DNA of 19,089 nucleotides, from positions 1 through 19,089 of the forward strand of contig PLYB01000311.1 in the NCBI GenBank assembly GCA_003151655.1. Direction: 5' to 3'. Shown here piece after piece: positions 14,724 through 19,089 of the stretch. This stretch comes from Gallionellaceae bacterium (GTDB lineage: Bacteria > Pseudomonadota > Gammaproteobacteria > Burkholderiales > Gallionellaceae). Below the pieces are notes generated by a model. The model was not told where the DNA came from. It was given only the letters and a program-made list of their open reading frames with translations, and searched no databases. Numbering within the stretch: position 1 is the stretch's first letter; the number at the start of each line of letters is the position of its first letter. Made by a program: the position numbers and the translations under genes.

Positions 14724-14750
14724 GATTGCCACTATTTTCAGATTTGTTAT
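14722..14750 (+). promoter_or_regulatory. Predicted promoter of parDE
   Basis: TTGATT (14722-14727) and TGTTAT (14745-14750) are separated by 17 bases. The -35 hexamer starts exactly at the end of trpC fragment copy 3. A short inverted repeat (TTATT...AATAA around a GTAC core, near 14747-14764) overlaps the -10 and could be the ParD operator. Confidence 0.45.
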
Positions 14751-14792
14751 TATGGTACGAATAATTCTCACCAGTTATTCAAAGGTGCACCG

Positions 14793-15080
14793 ATGACTAC
14801 CGCCGAAAAAATCAGTATTGCCTTGCCACCAGAAATGGTTCATATCGTCCGTGGCGCGGTCGCGACAGGTGAATACGCTTCGAATAGTGAGGTTATTCGG
14901 GATGCCTTACGCGACTGGACATACAAGCGTAGTTTACGCCAACAAGGTGTGGCTGAATTACGTCGCGTATGGCAGGAAGCGTTGAACGACAAATCTTCCA
15001 GCATATCGCCTGATGATGTGCTTGATCGTCTTGAGCGAAAATACCAAGCAATAGCCGATGGCGCAATTAAAACGCCGTGA
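14793..15080 (+). CDS. parD: ParD-family antitoxin
   Basis: This 95-residue antitoxin starts at ATG 14793, with AAAGGTG shortly upstream; a longer frame reaching 14706 would read back through the promoter and trpC fragment. The N-terminal ribbon-helix-helix (EKISIALPPEMVHIVRGAVA, then GEYASNSEVIRDALRDW) is typical of ParD/CC2985-type antitoxins. The C-terminal tail (SISPDDVLDRLERKYQAIAD) is the toxin-binding part. The stop overlaps the toxin start. It should neutralise ParE and repress the operon. Confidence 0.9.
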   Translation: MTTAEKISIALPPEMVHIVRGAVATGEYASNSEVIRDALRDWTYKRSLRQQGVAELRRVWQEALNDKSSSISPDDVLDRLERKYQAIADGAIKTP

Positions 15081-15382
15081 TGCAACTGAAATTTTCGCGC
15101 TTCATTGAAAGTGATTTGGAAGATATAGCCGGATTTATCGCCCAAGACAATCCACGTCGAGCAGTGACATTCATCAAGGAAATTCGCTCTAAATTTAGCG
15201 AGATACAAAAAAATCCATTAGCCTACCAGCTTCGACCCGATATTGGGGATGAGGCACGAATGACAACCATAGGAAACTATGTGATTCTCTTCCGTATAAT
15301 CGGCGACATAATACGAATTGAGCGTGTTACTTATGGAAATCGCGACTTGCCCAACATTCCTTTAGGGCATCCAAAGCTCTAG
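15080..15382 (+). CDS. parE: ParE-family toxin
   Basis: This 100-residue toxin has a RelE/ParE fold. It shows the N-terminal strand and helix (KFSRFIESDLEDIAGFIAQD), the central helix pair (AVTFIKEIRSKFSEIQKNP), and the C-terminal strands (GNYVILFRIIGDIIRIERVT, YGNRDLP) with the ParE signature ending. ParE toxins act on DNA gyrase. The ATG at 15080 overlaps the ParD stop (TGATG); a GTG three bases earlier is an alternative. It is the last gene before a 75-base stretch that I cannot assign, followed by the trpC repeat. Confidence 0.88.
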   Translation: MQLKFSRFIESDLEDIAGFIAQDNPRRAVTFIKEIRSKFSEIQKNPLAYQLRPDIGDEARMTTIGNYVILFRIIGDIIRIERVTYGNRDLPNIPLGHPKL

Positions 15383-15457
15383 GCTGAATGGCTCCGGGAA
15401 AGACGGGTGGGATGCTGTCGTCAATATCAAGCCTTGAAAACCATCTCGTCCGATTGG

Positions 15458-15610
15458 GAATCCACTAAAGTCTATTTGGGAACGTATCGCCAGATTATTG
15501 GGATTGCAAACGTAATCTCTCTAGGGGAGAGTAAACACACGTGCCAATTCAATGCCGGGATCATTTGCTCGCATGAATGCCTCGCCGACCAGAAAAGTAT
15601 GCACTTGATT
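15458..15610 (-). repeat. trpC 3' end and downstream flank, repeated at 13851-14001
   Basis: This is the part of the intact trpC region that recurs as copy 2, about 92 percent identical by eye. It includes about 63 bases after the stop codon, among them an imperfect hairpin (AGATTA...TAATCT). Its end at 15610 falls inside the coding region at CTTGATT. Direct orientation to copy 2 makes it a recombination substrate. Confidence 0.85.
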
Positions 15611-16315
15611 ATTACGCATCAACTTTACATCTTCTGCGGTAAAGATTCCGCTCTCGGTGACCACGATGCGGTCTTGAGGTATTTGTGACAACAGTTCAAG
15701 CGTGGTTTGCAAACTCACTTCGAATGTACGCAGGTTGCGATTATTGATGCCGATCAATGGTGTGCTCAGTTGTAGCGCAATTTCCAGCTCATCGCCGTCA
15801 TGCACCTCCACCAACACTGCCATACCAAGCTGTTGCGCTAATTTCTCAAACTTCTTCATCTGACTCAAGGTCAGCGCCGATGCGATAAGCAAAATGGCAT
15901 CTGCACCCATCGCGCGCGCATCGAGAATCTGATATTCGTCCACAATGAAATCTTTGCGCAGCACAGGCAATTCGCAAGCGGCGCGCGCCTGTTTAAGATA
16001 TTCCGCGCTGCCCTGAAAGAATTGCTCATCGGTCAACACGGATAAACAGGCCGCGCCATTTTTGGCGTAGCTTTGTGCGATTTCCGCCGGATGAAAATCG
16101 GCACGAATCACCCCTTTGCTCGGGCTGGCTTTTTTGATTTCGGCAATCACGGCGGGCAGCCCTGAACTGATCTTGGCACGAATAGCAGCAACGAAATCAC
16201 GCACGGGAGCGGCACGCTTAGCCTCGGCACGGATCTGCGGCAACGGCCTAACAGGCTTGGCAGAAGCCACTTCCTGCGCTTTTACGGCAAGTATTTTTTT
16301 CAGGATGTCGGACAT
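15521..16315 (-). CDS. trpC: Indole-3-glycerol-phosphate synthase
   Basis: This 264-residue TIM-barrel enzyme of tryptophan biosynthesis closes the indole ring from carboxyphenylamino-deoxyribulose phosphate. Conserved blocks are IAEIKKASPSKG (Glu59 and the Lys of the SPSKG loop), LRKDFIVDEYQI (Lys121), VEVHD (Glu170), GINNRNLRTF (Asn191-192) and VTESGIFTAEDV (Glu221). The length is normal and nothing is missing. No trpD or other trp gene is adjacent: vapBC lies upstream on the same strand and the fragment array lies downstream. The last 30 or so codons resemble fragment copy 2 much more than copies 1 and 3, so the 3' end may have been replaced from outside. Confidence 0.96.
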   Translation of the reverse strand: MSDILKKILAVKAQEVASAKPVRPLPQIRAEAKRAAPVRDFVAAIRAKISSGLPAVIAEIKKASPSKGVIRADFHPAEIAQSYAKNGAACLSVLTDEQFFQGSAEYLKQARAACELPVLRKDFIVDEYQILDARAMGADAILLIASALTLSQMKKFEKLAQQLGMAVLVEVHDGDELEIALQLSTPLIGINNRNLRTFEVSLQTTLELLSQIPQDRIVVTESGIFTAEDVKLMRNNQVHTFLVGEAFMRANDPGIELARVFTLP

Positions 16316-16392
16316 TTTCGTTCTCTATTTAGTTCGTCATTTATTAACTGTCGACCCAATTTTTAGATAATAATTTCAATGTAAACGGCGCA

Positions 16393-16791
16393 TTAATTCG
16401 AAAAAATATTGACGGACATGATTCCGACAGCTTTGTTCAATCGATCATCATTTGTCCAGAATTCCTTGCAACCGTGATTTAATGCAGTTGCAAGATGTAT
16501 TGAGTCCGGTGTTTTTAGGCCGTGATGGGCACGCAAATGCAAGGCGCGATTAAAAGTGCCATCATCAATCGTAAGCCAATGTTGAGCAGCCAGAAAATCT
16601 TCGTAATCAGAGACTAGTGTCGTTGCAGATTCGCGCAAGGGTTTGAGAATGACTTCCATGCGTACAAGAGGCGAGACACACAAGTGCGCATCACGATTGA
16701 GGGCAAAGAACTGGCGCGTTTTTTCACTAAATGGAATAGATTTTTCAATCAGGTAGATAACAATGCAAGCATCAAGGTAAACACGCCGCAT
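16393..16791 (-). CDS. vapC: VapC-type PIN-domain ribonuclease toxin
   Basis: This 132-residue PIN-domain protein retains all the acidic metal-binding residues: Asp7 (VYLDACIVIYLIE), Glu46 (PLVRMEVILKP), Asp96 (KTPDSIHLATAL) and Asp115 (FWTNDDRLNKA). VapC toxins cut specific RNAs, often tRNA or rRNA. The start overlaps the stop of the antitoxin gene by one base (TAATG), so translation is coupled. It ends about 78 bases before the trpC start on the same strand, so trpC could be read from the vapBC promoter. Confidence 0.9.
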   Translation of the reverse strand: MRRVYLDACIVIYLIEKSIPFSEKTRQFFALNRDAHLCVSPLVRMEVILKPLRESATTLVSDYEDFLAAQHWLTIDDGTFNRALHLRAHHGLKTPDSIHLATALNHGCKEFWTNDDRLNKAVGIMSVNIFSN

Positions 16792-17057
16792 TAGCTATCC
16801 CCCCAGTCATTGCGGAGTTCGGCTATGCGCTGTTGTACTTCGTCAGAAAGTGCGGAAGGTCGATGTGCAAAACGAGGCGAAGCCAGTAATTCCAATGCAT
16901 TGGCGGCGGTTCTTTCCTCGGCGATAGGTGTACGAAATTCTTTATCGGGCGAAGGCAACAGAGTCAAATATGCACGCCCTGAAGGAATGAAAGACAATGC
17001 CTCAAGCGGATGAATATGTCCGCTGGGATCAATTTCCACTTCAATAGTTTGTAACAT
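16791..17057 (-). CDS. vapB: VapB-type antitoxin of the PIN toxin
   Basis: This 88-residue protein starts at ATG 17057 with an AGAGG-type ribosome site 7 bases upstream. The N-terminus (MLQTIEVEIDPSGHIHPLEA) is a swapped-hairpin AbrB-like or related beta-rich dimer domain. The C-terminal half (RTAANALELLAS...LSDEVQQRIAELRNDWGDS) is a helical tail with the terminal D-W-G-D motif common in antitoxins of PIN toxins. Identification rests mainly on gene order with VapC and this tail. The toxin gene overlaps its stop. Confidence 0.8.
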   Translation of the reverse strand: MLQTIEVEIDPSGHIHPLEALSFIPSGRAYLTLLPSPDKEFRTPIAEERTAANALELLASPRFAHRPSALSDEVQQRIAELRNDWGDS

Positions 17058-17080
17058 ACCTCAACCTCTTTCTTTAAAAC

Positions 17081-17094
17081 AACAGGTACATGTT
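17081..17094. promoter_or_regulatory. Near-perfect palindrome upstream of vapB
   Basis: AACAGGTACATGTT is symmetric except at one base pair, with arms AACA/TGTT around GTAC. It lies 24-37 bases before the vapB start and is a plausible binding site for the VapBC complex. No clear promoter hexamers were identified around it. The remaining bases to 17266 hold no other gene that I can support. Confidence 0.35.
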
Positions 17095-17266
17095 GCGCTG
17101 TTCTCGACGGAAGCCATTCCCCCAATAATGGTATGAATTACTTCCACCATGATAGCAAATCAGTACCAGGGGTTCGTCATGTTTTTTGTAATACCCTAGC
17201 AATATGCTTCGCATTCTATCCCAAGCAGGATGCTAAAATGCGCTCACTCGCAATATTGGAAACATC

Positions 17267-18526
17267 ATGGAAGATATTAAACAGTACATGAAGTCCGTCG
17301 GACAGCAGGCTCGCGCCGCTTCACGTGTGATGGCGCAGGCCGATACTGCGGTGAAAAATCGCGCGTTGCTTGCCATTGCGGATGCCATTTTAAATAGCAG
17401 TGCAGCACTCATCGCCGCCAATGCCAAGGATATTGCCGCTGCCAAGACCAACGGACTGGATGCTGCCTCGGTTGATCGGCTGACGCTCACCGAAAAAACC
17501 GTGCGCGGCATGGCCGAAGGTTTGCAACAGATCGCCACACTACCCGACCTGATCGGCGCGATCAGCGAAATGAACTATCGCCCTTCCGGCATTCAGGTCG
17601 GCAAGATGCGCGTACCGCTCGGTGTGATCGGTATTATTTACGAATCGCGTCCCAACGTAACGGCAGATGCGGCGGGCTTGTGCCTGAAGTCGGGCAATGC
17701 CGCGATTTTGCGCGGCGGCTCGGAAGCTATCCATTCCAACCAAGCTATCGCGGCCTGCGTGCATACTGGACTCAAGGCTGCGGGCTTGCCGGAGACGGCA
17801 GTGCAAGTGGTGACTACCACCGACCGTGCTGCCGTGGGCGAACTCATCACCATGAAGGAGTATGTGGACGTGATCGTGCCGCGCGGCGGCAAGAGTTTGA
17901 TCGCGCGCATTTCCGCAGATGCCAAGGTTCCCGTCATCAAACATCTCGACGGTATCTGTCATGTGTATATCGACGATGAAGCCGACTTGGTGAAAGCCAT
18001 TCGCATTGCCGACAATGCCAAGACGCATCGCTACGGCGTGTGCAATGCGATGGAGACTTTGCTGGTGCATGCCAATGTCGCGGCGAAAGTATTGCCCGAA
18101 TTATGCAAAATATATCTCGATAAAAATGTTGAATTGCGCGGCGATGATGCTGCACGCAAACTGGTTGCGCAGATGAGTGCGGCAACCATCGATGATTGGC
18201 GCACCGAATATCTCGCGCCGATCTTGAGCGTGCGCGTGGTGGCAAATCTGGATGAGGCTATCGACCACATCAACACCTACAGCTCGCAGCACACCGATAG
18301 CATCGTGACGGAAAATTACTCCAAAGCGATGCGCTTCCTGCGCGAGGTTGATTCAGCCAGCGTGATGGTGAATGCATCCACTCGATTTGCCGATGGCTTT
18401 GAATATGGTTTGGGTGCGGAGATCGGCATCTCGACCGATAAGATTCACGCGCGCGGACCGGTCGGGCTGGAAGGTTTAACGTCGCAAAAATATATTGTAT
18501 TGGGTAGCGGGCAGATAAGGGTTTAA
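17267..18526 (+). CDS. proA: Gamma-glutamyl phosphate reductase
   Basis: This 419-residue NADPH-dependent enzyme of proline biosynthesis reduces gamma-glutamyl phosphate to glutamate semialdehyde. It is an aldehyde-dehydrogenase-fold protein. Visible blocks are VPLGVIGIIYESRPNVT (~116-132), KSGNAAILRGGSEA (~141-154), VPRGGKSLI (~204-212), the catalytic Cys259 in HRYGVCNAMETLLVH, and the C-terminal ARGPVGLEGLTSQKY. The length is standard and all motifs are intact. A weak GGAA ribosome site precedes the ATG. It is divergent from vapBC and marks the return to core genes. Confidence 0.97.
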   Translation: MEDIKQYMKSVGQQARAASRVMAQADTAVKNRALLAIADAILNSSAALIAANAKDIAAAKTNGLDAASVDRLTLTEKTVRGMAEGLQQIATLPDLIGAISEMNYRPSGIQVGKMRVPLGVIGIIYESRPNVTADAAGLCLKSGNAAILRGGSEAIHSNQAIAACVHTGLKAAGLPETAVQVVTTTDRAAVGELITMKEYVDVIVPRGGKSLIARISADAKVPVIKHLDGICHVYIDDEADLVKAIRIADNAKTHRYGVCNAMETLLVHANVAAKVLPELCKIYLDKNVELRGDDAARKLVAQMSAATIDDWRTEYLAPILSVRVVANLDEAIDHINTYSSQHTDSIVTENYSKAMRFLREVDSASVMVNASTRFADGFEYGLGAEIGISTDKIHARGPVGLEGLTSQKYIVLGSGQIRV

Positions 18527-18535
18527 CATTACAGT

Positions 18536-18575
18536 CCCTTCCCCCTCCCAAGGGGAAGGTTAGGATGGGGGTTAG
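18536..18575. repeat. REP-like GC-rich palindromic unit 1
   Basis: CCTTCCCC pairs with GGGGAAGG across a short loop, followed by a GGTTAGGATGGGGGTT tail, just after proA. It resembles the small dispersed palindromic repeats common between genes of many proteobacteria. Its reverse complement resembles unit 2 at 18597. It may also help end the proA transcript. Confidence 0.6.
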
Positions 18576-18596
18576 CTCGGTAAATGGCAACGATTT

Positions 18597-18633
18597 CACC
18601 CCCTCCCTAGCCCTCCCCCTCAAAGGGGAGGGG
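18597..18633. repeat. REP-like GC-rich palindromic unit 2
   Basis: CACCCCCTCCCTAGCCCT is followed by a stem CCCTCCCC/GGGGAGGG. It is related to unit 1 in inverted orientation, so the two form a BIME-like pair between proA and the dehydrogenase gene. Confidence 0.6.
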
Positions 18634-18665
18634 ACGATAACCAGAAAATTTCGGAGAAATATTTA

Positions 18666-19089
18666 ATGAGTCAAACCATCGAAATCAAAATCCCCGACAT
18701 TGGCAGCTTCAAAGAAGTTGCCGTCATCGAAGTTGCCGTAAAAGCCGGCGACACAGTTGAACAGGAACAGACTCTCATCACGCTGGAAACCGATAAAGCG
18801 ACAATGGATGTGCCATCGCCAGCCGCTGGCGTGGTAAAAGAACTCAAGCTAAAGGTCGGCGACAAAGTGGCTGAAGGCTCGGTGATTTTGACGCTGGAAA
18901 GCAGTGCAACTGCGCCCACCACGGCGACCAGCAAACCCGATGCACCGGTAACTGTGCCAGCCGCTGCCACCACCCTTACCCCTTCCCCCTCAACCCTTCC
19001 CATTTCCAAAGGCGACATTCACGCCGAAGTCGTGGTGCTCGGCGCTGGTCCCGGCGGATACACTGCCGCGTTCCGCGCTGCCGATCTGG
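18666..19089 (+). CDS. lpdA: Dihydrolipoamide dehydrogenase with N-terminal lipoyl domain (partial)
   Basis: The gene runs off the right edge after 141 codons. GGAG lies 9 bases before the ATG. Residues 1-80 form a lipoyl domain with the lipoylated Lys44 in ETDKATMDVPSPAAG. A linker of about 38 residues rich in Ala, Thr and Pro follows. The FAD-binding fold then begins with VVVLGAGPGGYTAAFRAADL (GxGxxG at about 126-131). This fused form of the E3 subunit of the pyruvate dehydrogenase complex is common in betaproteobacteria. E1 and E2 genes are not in view. The linker's coding DNA (about 18965-19005) resembles the REP-like units upstream. Confidence 0.93.
   Translation, partial: MSQTIEIKIPDIGSFKEVAVIEVAVKAGDTVEQEQTLITLETDKATMDVPSPAAGVVKELKLKVGDKVAEGSVILTLESSATAPTTATSKPDAPVTVPAAATTLTPSPSTLPISKGDIHAEVVVLGAGPGGYTAAFRAADL

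Noticed and set aside
11591..15610. Repeated trpC fragments as a CRISPR-like or tandem repeat array
   Set aside because: The repeats are 120-150 bases, clearly homologous to trpC coding sequence, unevenly spaced and separated by protein genes. They are gene fragments.
17540..18070. 176-codon minus-strand frame opposite proA
   Set aside because: It is a shadow of proA, whose motifs and length are convincing. The opposite frame shows no family signature.
18671..19018. 115-codon minus-strand frame opposite the lipoyl domain
   Set aside because: Ser/Val/Ala low-complexity shadow of the dihydrolipoamide dehydrogenase gene.

Overview
The window reads as a chromosomal segment of a Gram-negative betaproteobacterium. 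The evidence is a porin with a C-terminal Phe, lipoproteins with clear lipoboxes, a GlrK/QseG/GlrR (QseEGF-type) operon, and a dihydrolipoamide dehydrogenase with an N-terminal lipoyl domain. Gene content would suit the Nitrosomonadales/Gallionellaceae, but that placement is an impression, not a measurement.

Left part (1-4540): the tail of an unknown gene, a 55-aa DUF5670-like membrane protein, and a translationally coupled three-gene operon: sensor kinase (GlrK-like), coiled-coil lipoprotein (QseG-like) and sigma-54 activator (GlrR). Directly downstream lie two sites of the GlrR type (TGTC-N10-GACA, one exact and one with a single mismatch), a consensus sigma-54 promoter, a 72-aa secreted Lys/Ala-rich protein and a hairpin. 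This looks like a complete local signalling circuit with its target gene.

Middle part (4761-11430): an OmpR-type response regulator and sensor kinase on the minus strand, preceded by an HtrA-like one-PDZ periplasmic protease. Divergent from these is a plus-strand cluster of a lipid-anchored SPFH/prohibitin-domain protein, a coiled-coil protein and a zinc-ribbon protein. This cluster converges on a porin across a shared hairpin terminator.

Right-centre part (11591-17057): an accessory island of toxin-antitoxin (TA) genes built around trpC. The intact trpC (15521-16315, minus strand) is followed by three truncated copies of its own 3' end (11591-11722, 13851-14001, 14603-14723), all in the same orientation and all lacking everything before about codon 222-237. 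Each interval between copies holds stress/TA cargo: a HigA remnant plus BrnT/CopG-antitoxin plus Fic; a StbD/StbE (Phd/RelE) pair; and a ParD/ParE pair. The copies differ from one another by roughly 8-15 percent or more, so they are not simple recent tandem duplicates. The layout is that of repeated units 'TA cargo + trpC 3' end', as if successive elements had entered at the 3' end of trpC, each restoring the gene and displacing the previous end. No integrase is visible. A VapBC pair sits on the upstream side of trpC. This array is the most unusual structure in the window.

Right end (17267-19089): core metabolism, with proA (proline biosynthesis), an inverted pair of GC-rich REP-like units, and the start of a lipoyl-domain dihydrolipoamide dehydrogenase that runs off the window.
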